The notes: generated by a model not told the origin, from the sequence alone. A stretch of DNA of 64,000 nt from JACQAP01 sp035548375 (GCA_035548375.1 DASZTG010000063.1:62001-126000), one strand, 5' to 3'; counted from the stretch's first letter, positions 1 through 9,024 are shown. Numbers and translations: made by a program.

Positions 1-2
1 CT

Positions 3-755
3 TACTGGGCGACACCGCCCGTTGCCGGTGCGTTGTGCTTCGTGTTCGGCTTCCTGTTCGGCCTGCCGGCGCTGAGGCTGAGCGGCCACTACCTCGCGCT
101 GGCGACTTTCGCGCTTGCCGTGGCGATGCCGCAGATCCTCAAGTACAAGCGCATCGAGCAATGGACCGGCGGCGTGCAGGGCATCGTCATCGTCAAGCCC
201 GATGCGCCGTTCGGCTGGAAACTGACACCCGACCAATGGCTCTACTTGTTCACGCTCGCGATCCTCGTGATTATGTTCGTGCTCGGCTGGAACCTGCTGC
301 GCGGCCGCGTGGGCCGGGCCATCACCGCGATACGCGACCATCCGATGGCGGCGCAGGCGATGGGCGTGAACCTGGCGTTGTACAAGTCGCTCACGTTCGG
401 CGTCAGCGCGCTCTACACCGGCGTGGCGGGCGCGCTCGGCGCGGTGGTGGTGCAATTCGTGGCACCCGACAGCTTTACCGCCGGCCTGTCGATCAATTTC
501 CTGATCGGCATCGTGATCGGCGGCGTGGCTTCGATTTCCGGCGCCGTCTACGGAGCGTTGTTCATCCAGTTCGTGCCGAATTTCGCCGACCAGTTGTCGA
601 AGGCGGCGCCCTGGGCGATCTACGGCATATTCCTGCTCGCGTTCGTCTACTTGATGCCGACGGGCGTGGCCGGATTCGTGCGCCTTGCGTGGAGGCGAAT
701 GCGCGGCGCGAAGGGCAGGGAAGAGGCAATCGTCCCGCGTGGAGCGGATTCTTGA
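3..755 (+). CDS. Branched-chain amino acid ABC transporter permease, LivM family (partial, 5' end outside window)
   Basis: Inner-membrane permease of a high-affinity Liv/urea/aromatic-type ABC importer. The frame is open from base 3, so the true start lies upstream; about 250 C-terminal residues are present. What is seen: a run of hydrophobic segments, a conserved cytoplasmic loop with GRVGRAITAIRDHPMAAQA (near residue 100 of the visible part), which is the EAA-type contact loop for the ATPase in LivM, and a basic C-terminal tail. It ends 13 bases before the first of two binding-protein genes, so it is in one operon with them. The substrate cannot be told from sequence. Confidence 0.93.
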   Translation, partial: YWATPPVAGALCFVFGFLFGLPALRLSGHYLALATFALAVAMPQILKYKRIEQWTGGVQGIVIVKPDAPFGWKLTPDQWLYLFTLAILVIMFVLGWNLLRGRVGRAITAIRDHPMAAQAMGVNLALYKSLTFGVSALYTGVAGALGAVVVQFVAPDSFTAGLSINFLIGIVIGGVASISGAVYGALFIQFVPNFADQLSKAAPWAIYGIFLLAFVYLMPTGVAGFVRLAWRRMRGAKGREEAIVPRGADS

Positions 756-768
756 AGAGGAGAAAGCC

Positions 769-1968
769 ATGAAACGTCTGTCGATGGGAATAGTGGCACT
801 GGCTGCGTGCGTCGCGATGCAGGCCGCAGTTGCGGACAAGAAGTACGGCCCGGGCGTCACCGATACGGAGATCAAGCTTGGGCAGACCATGCCCTACAGC
901 GGGCCGGCCTCGGCGTACGGGGCGATCGGCAAGGCCGAAATCGCCTACTTCCAGATGATCAACGATCAGGGCGGCGTGAACGGCCGCAAGATCAACCTCA
1001 TCAGCCTGGACGATGCCTATTCGCCGCCGCGCACGGTGGAGCAGGTGCGCAAGCTGGTCGAGGAGGACCAGGTGCTCGCGCTGTTCCAGAACCTGGGCAC
1101 GCCTTCGAATTCCGCCGTGCACAAGTACCTCAATGCGAAGAAGGTGCCGCACCTGTTCATCGCGACCGGCGCGACGAAGTGGGGCGATCCGGCGAATTTT
1201 CCGTGGACCATCGGCTTCCAGCCGAGCTACCAGGTCGAGGCGCAGATTTACGCGAAGTACATCCTGAAGAACAAGCCGGGCTCGAAGATCGCGGTGCTCT
1301 ACCAGAACGACGATTACGGCAAGGACTATCTCAAGGGACTGAAGGACGGCCTGGGCGACAAGACCGGCATGATCGTGGCCGAGGCCAGTTACGAGGTAAC
1401 CGATCCGACGGTGGATTCGCAGATCGTGACCTTGCAGGGCTCCGGCGCCGACGTCATGTTCACCATCGCGACGCCGAAATTCGCCGCGCAGTCGATCCGC
1501 AAGGTCTACGACATCGGCTGGAAACCGCTGCATCTGGTGAACAACGTCGCGTCGTCGGTCGGCGCAGTGATGACGCCGGCGGGCCTCGACAAGTCCACCG
1601 GCCTGATCACGGCGCTCTACATGAAGGATCCCGTCGATCCGCAATGGGACAAGGATGCCGGCATGCAGCGCTGGCACGCATTCATGAAGAAATACATGCC
1701 GGACGCGAACACCAGCGACTTCAACTACGTATACGGCTATGGCGCCGCGCAACTGATGGTCATGGTGCTCAAGGCGTGCGGTGACGACCTGTCGCGCGAA
1801 AACCTCATGAAGCAGGCGGCGAACGTGAGGGACGTGACGCTGGACGTGAGCCTGCCGGGCATCAAGTACAACACCGGTCCGAGCGACTATTTCCTGGTCG
1901 AGCAATTGCAACTGGCACGCTTCGACGGCAAGCGCTGGGTGCTGTTCGGCGACGTGATCGGCAAATGA
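769..1968 (+). CDS. ABC transporter substrate-binding protein (Liv/peripla_BP_6 type), first paralogue
   Basis: Periplasmic binding protein for the Liv-type importer, 399 residues. The start ATG at 769 follows GAGGAG with normal spacing. The N-terminus MKRLSMGIVALAACVAMQ is a signal peptide, followed by GPGVTDTEIKLGQTMPYSGP, the usual opening of the peripla_BP_6 fold. The motif VLYQNDDYGKDY is the strand-turn seen in this family. The stop overlaps the start of a close paralogue by four bases. The longer open frame upstream lacks a signal peptide and overlaps livM, so it was not used. The ligand is unknown: amino acid, urea, aromatic acid or short amide are all possible. Confidence 0.93.
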   Translation: MKRLSMGIVALAACVAMQAAVADKKYGPGVTDTEIKLGQTMPYSGPASAYGAIGKAEIAYFQMINDQGGVNGRKINLISLDDAYSPPRTVEQVRKLVEEDQVLALFQNLGTPSNSAVHKYLNAKKVPHLFIATGATKWGDPANFPWTIGFQPSYQVEAQIYAKYILKNKPGSKIAVLYQNDDYGKDYLKGLKDGLGDKTGMIVAEASYEVTDPTVDSQIVTLQGSGADVMFTIATPKFAAQSIRKVYDIGWKPLHLVNNVASSVGAVMTPAGLDKSTGLITALYMKDPVDPQWDKDAGMQRWHAFMKKYMPDANTSDFNYVYGYGAAQLMVMVLKACGDDLSRENLMKQAANVRDVTLDVSLPGIKYNTGPSDYFLVEQLQLARFDGKRWVLFGDVIGK

Positions 1969-3176
1969 AAACACGGGCCTTGCGCAATCTGGCTGCAACC
2001 GCGGTGCTGGCGCTTGCGTGCGGTTCGTTGCCGGCGGGTGCTGCAAAAAACTACGGACCGGGCGTCACGGACGGCGAGATCAAGATCGGGCAGACCATGC
2101 CCTACAGCGGGCCGCTATCGGCGTTCGGCACCATCGGGCGCGCGCAAGCCGCATACTTCGAAATGCTGAACGCGCAAGGCGGCGTCAACGGCAGGAAGAT
2201 ACGACTGATCTCGCTGGACGACGGCTACAGTCCGCCGAAAACGATAGAGCAGACGCGCAAGCTCGTCGAGTCCGACGAAGTGCTGCTGCTGTTCAGCTCT
2301 TTCGGCACGCCGCCGAATACCGCGGCGCTGAAATACCTCAATGCGAAGCAGGTACCGCAGTTGTTCATCGCGGCCACCGGCATGAAGTGGGGCGATCCGC
2401 GCAATTTTCCGTGGACCATGGCCTTCCTGCCGAACCAGAAATCCGGGACGGCGGGATACGTGCGCCACCTGCTGAAGGCCAAACCCGGGGCGAAGATCGG
2501 CGTGCTCTACCAGAACGACGATTTCGGCAAGGACTACGTCAAGGCACTGAAGGACCATCTCGGCGATCGCGCGCGCATGATCGTCGCGGAAGCGTCCTAC
2601 GAATCCACGGACCCGTCCGTAGATTCGCAGATCGTGACCTTGAAGGATTCCGGCGCCGACACGTTTTTCAGTTTCACGTCGCCGAAATTCACCGCGCAGG
2701 CCATCCGCAAGGCTTCCGACATCGGCTGGAAGCCGCTTTACTTCATCCCTTACAGCGCAAGTTCCGTGGCCGCGGTGCTGCAACCTGCCGGGCTGCAGAA
2801 GTCGACGGGCATCATTTCGTCCGCGTTCGTCAAGGATCCGAGCGATCCGCAATGGAAGAACGACGCCGCCACCCGCGAATGGATGGCCTGGATGAAAAAA
2901 TATTTCCCGGATGGCGACACCGCGGATATCTTCAATGTCTATGCCTACACCAATGCGCAACTGCTGGTTCAGGTGCTGAAGCAATGCGGGGACGACCTTT
3001 CCCGCGCGAACATCATGAAGCAGGCGGCGAACCTGAAGAATCTTGAATTACCGATGCTGCTGCCCGGTATTCGCATCAACACCAGCGCGTCGGACTTCGA
3101 TCCGGTCAAGCAGTTGCAGTTGATGCGGTTCGACGGCGCGGAGTGGGTGAGGTTCGGTGACGTGACGGGGCAGTGA
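1965..3176 (+). CDS. ABC transporter substrate-binding protein, second paralogue
   Basis: Second periplasmic binding protein, 403 residues, overlapping the previous gene by ATGA and so probably translationally coupled. It has its own signal peptide (LAATAVLALACGSLPAGA) and repeats most landmarks of the first protein (GQTMPYSGPLSAFG, VLYQNDDFGKDY, FNVYAYTNAQLLVQVLKQCG), which shows tandem duplication. Differences cluster in the middle third, where the ligand cleft lies, so the two may bind different ligands for one permease. It is the last gene of the visible operon; the next gene is on the other strand and ends 7 bases away. Confidence 0.93.
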   Translation: MKTRALRNLAATAVLALACGSLPAGAAKNYGPGVTDGEIKIGQTMPYSGPLSAFGTIGRAQAAYFEMLNAQGGVNGRKIRLISLDDGYSPPKTIEQTRKLVESDEVLLLFSSFGTPPNTAALKYLNAKQVPQLFIAATGMKWGDPRNFPWTMAFLPNQKSGTAGYVRHLLKAKPGAKIGVLYQNDDFGKDYVKALKDHLGDRARMIVAEASYESTDPSVDSQIVTLKDSGADTFFSFTSPKFTAQAIRKASDIGWKPLYFIPYSASSVAAVLQPAGLQKSTGIISSAFVKDPSDPQWKNDAATREWMAWMKKYFPDGDTADIFNVYAYTNAQLLVQVLKQCGDDLSRANIMKQAANLKNLELPMLLPGIRINTSASDFDPVKQLQLMRFDGAEWVRFGDVTGQ

Positions 3177-3182
3177 CGTAAT

Positions 3183-3581
3183 TCAGAGTGCAGCTGCTCC
3201 TGCGCGCGCAACGATGCCGTCCTGGAACGATTGCACGCCGGACACGCCGATTGCGCCGACGAACTGGCCGTCCTTGACGAGCGGCACGCCGCCTTCCAGC
3301 GGCACGGCGCCGGGCAGGCACATCATGACGATGCGGCCGTCGGTGACATTGTCTTCCACCGCCTTGGTGGGTCGCTTGAGCAGGATGGCTGCGCGTCCCT
3401 TTTCCTCGGCGATGCGGCTCGACCCTTTCTGCGCACCGTCGATGCGTTCCAGGTACATCAGATGCCCGCCGTCGTCGAGGATCGCGATGACGACCAGCCA
3501 GCCGTTCTTGTCGGCCTCGACGCGTGCGGCCGCGGCGATGCGCTTGGCGTCCTCCAGTTCCAGGATGGTTTGCTGACGCAT
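3183..3581 (-). CDS. DUF336 / GlcG-HbpS family protein
   Basis: A 132-residue protein of the GlcG/HbpS family, small alpha/beta proteins that bind haem or cobalamin-like ligands in some members and often accompany catabolic operons. Seen: LTLEDA-like N-terminus (ILELEDAKRIAAAA), VVAILDDGGHLMYLERIDGAQ, and the C-terminal VPLVKDGQFVGAIGVSG with GVQ following, all diagnostic for the family. It lies directly upstream, on the same strand, of the amidohydrolase gene (17-base gap). No signal peptide is visible, so cytoplasmic. Its role here is not known; an accessory role to the neighbouring amidohydrolase is only inference. Confidence 0.88.
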   Translation of the reverse strand: MRQQTILELEDAKRIAAAARVEADKNGWLVVIAILDDGGHLMYLERIDGAQKGSSRIAEEKGRAAILLKRPTKAVEDNVTDGRIVMMCLPGAVPLEGGVPLVKDGQFVGAIGVSGVQSFQDGIVARAGAAAL

Positions 3582-3597
3582 AGGTTGCGTTCTCCCC

Positions 3598-4851
3598 TTA
3601 ATGAACGGTCGCGAACAGGTTCTTGTGGATGCGCCCGTCCTTCATGACGAGCTTGATGTTTTCCGGCGCTTGCAGCAGGCGCACGTCGTCCTGCGGGGCG
3701 CCTGCGATCACGAGCAGGTCGGCCAGGAAGCCTTCGCCGATTTCCCCGGCCCGGCCTTCCAGCATCATGGCGGCGGCGCCGGTTCGCGTTGCCGCGATGA
3801 GGGCTTCGGTGTCGGAGTAGCCGAAATAGCGCACGAAGTGCTCGAGATCGCGCGCGTTCGCGCCGTGGGGCGTCCACGGAAAGCCGTAGTCGCCGCCCAC
3901 GAGAACGCGCAAGCCCCGCTTGCGCAGCTCGGCAAACACGGATTGCGCGCATTCGAGCTGGTAGGCCACGCCGGACGCGCGTGATTTCTCGTATGTGATG
4001 CCCCAGGGCGCTGCATCGTGCAGCAGGCTGTGCAACAGGCCGATGGCGGGGGCCACGAATATGCGATCGCGCGCGGCTTCCATGAGATCGAGGCATTCCT
4101 CGTCGGCATATTCGCAGTGATAGAGGATGTCCACGCCGTGACGGAGCGCAAGCTTGATCGAGGCGGCCGCGCGCACATGCGCGGCGATGCGCTTGCCGTG
4201 CGCATGCGCCGTCGCGGCCGCGGCCGCAATCTCCGCTTCGTTCATGACGTTCTGGTCCGAGCGCGAATTCGGGATGGTCTGGTTGCCGGAGACGTTGATC
4301 TTGATCGTGTCGACGCCTTCGCGAATCAGCAGGCGGCAGGTTCGCGACATTTCTTCGGTGCCGTCGACGATCATGGCGATCGATTCGCGATGGATGTGCA
4401 TGCGCCGCTCGTCGCCGAGGTTTCCCGTGCTGGTCAGTTCCGGTCCGGCCGTGAGCATGCGCGGGCCGGGGATGTGGCCGGCATCGATCTCGGCGCGGAT
4501 GACGACGTCGATGCGCGGCTTGGCCGAGCCGCCGCTCACGCAGGACGTGAAGCCCGCCTCGAGCACGGTGCGCGCGTGCTTCACGGTCTGCAGCGTGTGT
4601 TCCTCCGGCGGCACGTCGCCGGTATCGGCGATGTTGGCCTTGTGCAGGAAGGGCAGGTGCACATGGCCGTCCACCATGCCGGGGATGATCGTGTGGCCAG
4701 CGACGGAAATGCGTTCGACGCCGGCGCGCGCGGGCGAGCCTGCCGGCCTGACTTCGGCGATGCGGTTTCCCGCGACGAGGACATCGGCGGCGAATGCCGG
4801 CTTGCCGCTGCCGTCCCAGACCTTGCCACCTTGCAACAAAAGCGGATTCAC
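3598..4851 (-). CDS. Amidohydrolase family protein (imidazolonepropionase/prolidase-like)
   Basis: Metal-dependent hydrolase of the amidohydrolase superfamily, about 417 residues. Seen: N-terminal beta sandwich strand followed by GMVDGHVHL (first HxH metal pair), an internal TIKINVSG segment in the position of the metal-bridging lysine, KRIAAHVRA and DILYHCEY for later histidines, and VGGDYGFPWTPHG for the catalytic Asp. The GTG start at 4851 is preceded by GGAG at 7 bases; no ATG in this frame lies near the homologous start. Downstream on the same strand is the DUF336 gene. The substrate is probably a cyclic amide, N-acyl or peptide-like compound; this is inference from the family. Confidence 0.87.
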   Translation of the reverse strand: MNPLLLQGGKVWDGSGKPAFAADVLVAGNRIAEVRPAGSPARAGVERISVAGHTIIPGMVDGHVHLPFLHKANIADTGDVPPEEHTLQTVKHARTVLEAGFTSCVSGGSAKPRIDVVIRAEIDAGHIPGPRMLTAGPELTSTGNLGDERRMHIHRESIAMIVDGTEEMSRTCRLLIREGVDTIKINVSGNQTIPNSRSDQNVMNEAEIAAAAATAHAHGKRIAAHVRAAASIKLALRHGVDILYHCEYADEECLDLMEAARDRIFVAPAIGLLHSLLHDAAPWGITYEKSRASGVAYQLECAQSVFAELRKRGLRVLVGGDYGFPWTPHGANARDLEHFVRYFGYSDTEALIAATRTGAAAMMLEGRAGEIGEGFLADLLVIAGAPQDDVRLLQAPENIKLVMKDGRIHKNLFATVH

Positions 4852-4947
4852 TGAAGTTCTCCGGGCATGCGGAATGGAAAATTGTAACCTCGCGGGACGC
4901 CTCGATGCGCATCCGATTGCCATCGCGGGCCAAATTTGCGCGCAGGT

Positions 4948-4953
4948 TATACT
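4948..4953 (+). promoter_or_regulatory. Possible -10 element (TATACT) for the SDR gene
   Basis: TATACT lies 38 bases before the SDR start codon in the divergent gap between the amidohydrolase and the SDR. It is a good -10 hexamer, but no clear -35 sits 17 bases upstream, so the call is weak. Confidence 0.25.
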
Positions 4954-4990
4954 CGCCAGTCGGTCGAACATCCAAAATCCGGGAGACAAC

Positions 4991-5749
4991 ATGGAAGGCA
5001 AGTTCCTGCAGGGCAAGGTGGCCGTGATCACCGGCGCGAGCCGCGGCCTGGGTCGCGCGATGGCGCTGGCATTGGGCGATGCCGGCGCGCGCCTTGCGCT
5101 GGTGGGGCGCAACCGCGAGAAGCTCGCGGAAACGCGCAAGCTCGCGGCAGAGATCGGGGCGGAGTCGGAACTCTTCGTCGCCGACGTGCGCGACGAAGCG
5201 CAGGTCGCGAAGCTCGAAAAGGACGTGATCGCCCGCTTTGGCGGCGCGCACATCCTCATCAACAACGCCGGCACGGCGGTGCGCAAGAACGTCGCGGATT
5301 TCTCGCTCGACGAATGGAAGCTCGTTACCGACACGAATCTCACCGGCGTTTTCCTCGTGACGCGCGCCTTCATCCCGCACATGAAGAAGGCGAAGTGGGG
5401 TCGCATCATCAACATCACGTCGATCATGGCGCACATCGGCAGTCCGGGCCGCAGCGCGTATTGCGCCTCCAAATCCGGCCTGCTGGCCCTGACCAAATGC
5501 CTGGCGCTGGAGCTTGTCGGCGACGGCATCACCGTGGTCGCAATCAGCCCCGGCTTCTATGAAACCGACCTCACGGCGCCGCTGCGCGCCGATGCGCAGA
5601 AGAACGCAGCCCTGCTGGCCGCGACTCCCGCCGGGCGCTGGGGCAAGCCGGACGAGATCGGGGGGCTGGCGAAATACATCTGCAGCGATGCCACCGCTTT
5701 CATGACCGGGACGGACATCCTCATGGACGGCGGTTGGGTGGCGCAGTAG
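4991..5749 (+). CDS. SDR family NAD(P)-dependent oxidoreductase
   Basis: Classical short-chain dehydrogenase/reductase of 252 residues. Seen: TGASRGLGRAMALAL (Rossmann TGxxxGxG, residues 14-28), NNAG near residue 88, the catalytic Ser in ITSIMAHIG, the YCASK motif (Tyr-x-x-x-Lys) near residue 155, SPGFYETDL after it, and the usual C-terminal GTDILMDGGWVAQ. The Asp-like pattern after the second strand is replaced by GRN, which favours NADP. GGGAGA precedes ATG 4991. The D-amino-acid dehydrogenase starts 7 bases after its stop, so the two are probably co-transcribed. Substrate not known. Confidence 0.93.
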   Translation: MEGKFLQGKVAVITGASRGLGRAMALALGDAGARLALVGRNREKLAETRKLAAEIGAESELFVADVRDEAQVAKLEKDVIARFGGAHILINNAGTAVRKNVADFSLDEWKLVTDTNLTGVFLVTRAFIPHMKKAKWGRIINITSIMAHIGSPGRSAYCASKSGLLALTKCLALELVGDGITVVAISPGFYETDLTAPLRADAQKNAALLAATPAGRWGKPDEIGGLAKYICSDATAFMTGTDILMDGGWVAQ

Positions 5750-5756
5750 GGACCGC

Positions 5757-7007
5757 GTGAAAGTCGTCGTCTTCGGCGCGGGGGTCGTCGGCGTAACGAG
5801 CGCCTGGTACCTCTCGCAGGATGGCCACGAGGTGACGGTCATCGACCGCCAGCCGCAGGCAGGCCTGGAAACGAGTTTCGCGAACGGCGGCCAGATCTCG
5901 GTGAGCCATGCGGAACCGTGGGCGAATCCCGAGGCGCCGCACAAGATCTGGAAATGGCTCGGCCGCGAGGATGCGCCGCTATTGTTCCGGTTGCGCGCCG
6001 ATCCGCACCAGTGGTCCTGGGGCGTGCGCTTCCTGCTCGAATGCCTGCCGGAACGGACCAGGCGCAATACCTTGACCATTTTGCGGCTCGGCCTGTACAG
6101 CCGCGATCGATTGAAAGCCCTGCGCGGCGAAACCGGCATCCGCTACGACCATCTCGAAAAAGGCATCCTGCAACTGCATACCGATGCGCGCGAATTCGAG
6201 GCGGCGCACGCTCGCGTCGAACTGCTGCGCAGCCACGGTTGCGAAATGCACGTCAAGAGCGTGCAGGAATGCCTGGAACTGGAGCCCGCCCTGCGCGCGA
6301 CGCGCATCGGGCTCATCGGCGGCACCTTCGCGCCTGACGATGAATCCGGGGATGCGCATAAATTCACCAGCAACCTTGCCGGGTTGTGCCGCGGACGCGG
6401 CGTGCGCTTCGCGTACGAGCACGCGATCGAATCCCTGACGACATCGGGCGGCGCCGTGACGGCCGCAATCGTGCGCAATCCCGACGGGCAACCGGAAGAA
6501 ATCCAGGCGGACGCGTTCCTGGTAGCGCTGGGAAGCTACAGCCCCTTGCTGCTCTCGCGCGTCGGCATTGGTGTGCCGGTTTATCCGGTGAAGGGCTATT
6601 CGGTGACGATATCGTTGACGAATCCGCAGGCCTCGCCCTCAATGTGCATGAGCGATGAGAACGGCAAGATCGCCATCTCGCGCCTGGGCGATCGCCTGCG
6701 CGCGGCCGGTACGGCGGAATTGACGAACTACGATACGTCGCTGAACGACGCGCGATGCGATGCCATCCTGAACCGGGTCGAGCAATGGTTTCCCGGAGCC
6801 GGAGATTATGCCGGAGCGCTGCGCTGGGCCGGGTTGCGGCCGGCCACGCCCAGCAATGTGCCGCTGATCGGGCGCACTCGCTATCGCAACCTCTATCTGA
6901 ATACCGGCCATGGGACCCTGGGCTGGACGCTGGCCTGCGGATCCGGACGCGCCGTGGCTGACGTCATCGGCGGCCGCCGCCCGGAAGTGGAATTCCCCTT
7001 TACCTGA
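5757..7007 (+). CDS. D-amino acid dehydrogenase (FAD-dependent, DadA family)
   Basis: FAD enzyme that oxidatively deaminates D-amino acids to 2-oxo acids and passes electrons to the respiratory chain; 416 residues, normal for DadA. Seen: GAGVVGVTSAWYLSQDGHEV (FAD-binding GxGxxG at residues 7-26), SFANGGQISVSHAEPWANP (the DadA signature), YPVKGYSVTI, and C-terminal GLRPATPSNVPLIG and NTGHGTLGWTLACGSG. GTG start 7 bases after the SDR stop. The link to a Liv-type importer, an amidohydrolase and an SDR suggests uptake and breakdown of an amino-acid-like or amide compound, but that is inference. A close alternative is a glycine/sarcosine-type DAO. Confidence 0.9.
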   Translation: MKVVVFGAGVVGVTSAWYLSQDGHEVTVIDRQPQAGLETSFANGGQISVSHAEPWANPEAPHKIWKWLGREDAPLLFRLRADPHQWSWGVRFLLECLPERTRRNTLTILRLGLYSRDRLKALRGETGIRYDHLEKGILQLHTDAREFEAAHARVELLRSHGCEMHVKSVQECLELEPALRATRIGLIGGTFAPDDESGDAHKFTSNLAGLCRGRGVRFAYEHAIESLTTSGGAVTAAIVRNPDGQPEEIQADAFLVALGSYSPLLLSRVGIGVPVYPVKGYSVTISLTNPQASPSMCMSDENGKIAISRLGDRLRAAGTAELTNYDTSLNDARCDAILNRVEQWFPGAGDYAGALRWAGLRPATPSNVPLIGRTRYRNLYLNTGHGTLGWTLACGSGRAVADVIGGRRPEVEFPFT

Positions 7008-7110
7008 CGGGTCTTACGGGACGGGCGAATTGTTTGACGCTGGCATCGCCCAGCCAGCAAAATAGCGGCTTCCCCCAAGTCCGCCCCCGTTTCAATCCCC
7101 GGAACCTATC

Positions 7111-8397
7111 ATGGCTATTTTTCTGAAATCCGGCATCTCCGCCGAGCAGGACGCCGCGGACATTGCCAAGGTGCGTAACACCGTTGAAGGCATCCTGGCC
7201 GACATCGAAAAGCGCGGCGATGCTGCAGTGCGCGAATTGTCGAAAAAATTCGATAACTGGGCGCCCGAGAACTTCCGCCTGGCCAAGGGCGAAATCGAGG
7301 ATTGCGTCCGGCAACTGCCCAAGCAGGTGGTCGACGACATCAAGTTCGCGCAGGAGCAGATTCGCAACTTTGCGCAGATCCAGCGCGACGCGTTGCGCGA
7401 CGTCGAGGTCGAAACCCTGCCCGGCGTGGTGCTGGGCCACAAGAACATTCCGGTCAACAGCGTCGGCTGTTACGTGCCGGGCGGCAAGTATCCGCTGGTC
7501 GCGTCTGCGCACATGAGCGTGGTGACTGCGCGCGTCGCAGGTGTGAAGCGCATCATTTCCTGCGCGCCGCCTTACCAGGGCAAGCCGCACCCGGCGATCG
7601 TCGCTGCGATGCACCTGGGCGGCGCCGACGAGATCTACACCATCGGCGGCGTGCAGGCGATCGGCGCAATGGCGATCGGCACCGCCACGATCAAGCCCAC
7701 TGACATGATCGCGGGGCCTGGCAATGCATTCGTCGCGGAAGCCAAGCGCCAGCTTTCCGGCCGCGTGGGCATCGACCTGTTCGCCGGGCCCACGGAGACC
7801 TTGATCATCGCCGACGATAGCTGCGATGCCGAAATGTGCGCGACCGACTTGCTTGGCCAGGCCGAGCACGGCCCGAACTCGCCCGCGATCCTGCTCACGA
7901 ATTCGCGCAAGCTTGCCGAAGACACGATGAGGGAAGTCGAGCGCCAGTTGCAGACCCTGCCGACCGCGGCAATCGCAGGCCAGGCGTGGAAGGATTACGG
8001 CCAGGTGATCGTGTGCAAGGATTTCGCGGAAATGGTCAAGGAAGCGGATCGCATCGCGTCCGAGCACGTGCAGGTCATGACCAAGGATCCCGATTACTTC
8101 CTGCGCAACATGACGAACTACGGCGCGTTGTTCCTCGGGCCCGAGACCAACGTCTCCTATGGCGACAAGGTGATCGGCACCAACCATACGCTGCCCACGC
8201 GCAAGGCCGCGCGCTACACCGGCGGGTTGTGGGTCGGCAAGTTCATCAAGACCTGCACGTACCAGAAGGTGAAGCCCGAATCCTCGGCGATGATCGGCGA
8301 GTACTGTTCGCGCCTGTGCGCCGTCGAGGGTTTCGCCGGGCACAAGGCACAGGCCGACCTGCGCGTGAAACGCTACGGCCGCTTGCGCGCCGCTTGA
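7111..8397 (+). CDS. Histidinol dehydrogenase family protein (probably catabolic HisD paralogue)
   Basis: Zinc- and NAD-dependent alcohol/aldehyde dehydrogenase of the HisD family, 428 residues. Catalytic and zinc residues of HisD are kept: LLGQAEHGP (Gln and His), ASEHVQVM (Glu-His pair), TNHTLPT, and EGFAGHKAQ (C-terminal zinc His). Also seen: NSVGCYVPGGKYPL. It is not beside any other his gene. HisD paralogues in catabolic neighbourhoods include the sulfopropanediol 3-dehydrogenase HpsN, so a role in oxidising a short polyol or hydroxy compound is as likely as histidine biosynthesis. I therefore give no symbol. A 160-base inverted repeat follows the gene. Confidence 0.88.
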   Translation: MAIFLKSGISAEQDAADIAKVRNTVEGILADIEKRGDAAVRELSKKFDNWAPENFRLAKGEIEDCVRQLPKQVVDDIKFAQEQIRNFAQIQRDALRDVEVETLPGVVLGHKNIPVNSVGCYVPGGKYPLVASAHMSVVTARVAGVKRIISCAPPYQGKPHPAIVAAMHLGGADEIYTIGGVQAIGAMAIGTATIKPTDMIAGPGNAFVAEAKRQLSGRVGIDLFAGPTETLIIADDSCDAEMCATDLLGQAEHGPNSPAILLTNSRKLAEDTMREVERQLQTLPTAAIAGQAWKDYGQVIVCKDFAEMVKEADRIASEHVQVMTKDPDYFLRNMTNYGALFLGPETNVSYGDKVIGTNHTLPTRKAARYTGGLWVGKFIKTCTYQKVKPESSAMIGEYCSRLCAVEGFAGHKAQADLRVKRYGRLRAA

Positions 8398-8412
8398 TTC
8401 CGTCCAAATCGG

Positions 8413-8568
8413 GAACCACGGAGGACACGGAGACCACAGAGAGAACAACATACGCGATTGACGAGAGGGGACATTTCGTTGCCGCTCGTTCTTGACGCGG
8501 TGAATACGGCCACTCCAGCTATATTCCAATTCTTCACTACTCCGTGTCCTCCGTGATCTCCGTGGTTC
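8413..8568. repeat. Intergenic long inverted repeat, CACGGAG family, copy 1
   Basis: Left arm AACCACGGAGGACACGGAG begins at 8414; right arm, read in reverse complement, is AACCACGGAG followed by ATCACGGAGGACACGGAG, ending at 8567. About 100 unrelated bases separate the arms. The element fills the gap between the HisD-family gene and sufU and ends about 10 bases before the sufU start codon. Related copies lie at 23461-23596 and 27581-27740. Confidence 0.85.
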
Positions 8569-8577
8569 AAGCCCGAG

Positions 8578-9024
8578 ATGTCTGAAGCCAAAAGCCTCTA
8601 CAACGAGGCCATCCTCGATCACATAAAAAACGCGCGCAACTACCGTGTGGCGGACGACGCCACCCACAAGGCGCACGGCATCAACCCGCTATGCGGCGAC
8701 ACGTTCGACGTGTTCGCGAAAGTGGAAGGCGACCGGATCGTCGATGCCGCGTTCCAGTGCGAATGCTGCGGCATCTCCATGGCGTCGGCGTCGATCATGA
8801 CCGAGGCGGTCGCGGGCAAGACGATCGAGCAGGCGAAAGCGCTCTATCGCAACCTCGAGAAAATGCTGCGCGACCCGCAAGCCGGGTCCGGCGTCGAAGC
8901 GGGCCAGCTGCCGGTGCTGGAACTCATCAAGGATTTCCCCTCGCGCGTGAATTGCGCATTGCTCGGCTGGCACACGCTGGATGCGGCGCTGGACGGGCGC
9001 GAAGAGACGACCTTGGGCGGCTGA
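8578..9024 (+). CDS. sufU: SUF system NifU-type Fe-S cluster assembly protein SufU
   Basis: Sulfur acceptor/scaffold protein of Fe-S cluster assembly, 148 residues, typical length. The three cysteine sites of SufU are visible: NPLCGD (residue ~39), CECCGISMASAS (~60-70) and VNCALLGW (~125), with the zinc-site Asp after the first Cys. In SufU the protein takes sulfur from SufS. No other suf gene is in the window, which is unusual because sufU normally lies beside sufS/sufB. A repeat element abuts its 5' end, so its promoter, if any, must lie in or before the repeat. Start ATG 8578. Confidence 0.92.
   Translation: MSEAKSLYNEAILDHIKNARNYRVADDATHKAHGINPLCGDTFDVFAKVEGDRIVDAAFQCECCGISMASASIMTEAVAGKTIEQAKALYRNLEKMLRDPQAGSGVEAGQLPVLELIKDFPSRVNCALLGWHTLDAALDGREETTLGG

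Noticed and set aside
7111..8397. Histidine biosynthesis operon
   Set aside because: No other his gene lies nearby, so hisD in the biosynthetic sense is not supported.
8401..8577. CRISPR-like short repeats at CACGGAG units
   Set aside because: The units form two inverted arms with one spacer, not a series of direct repeats with spacers.
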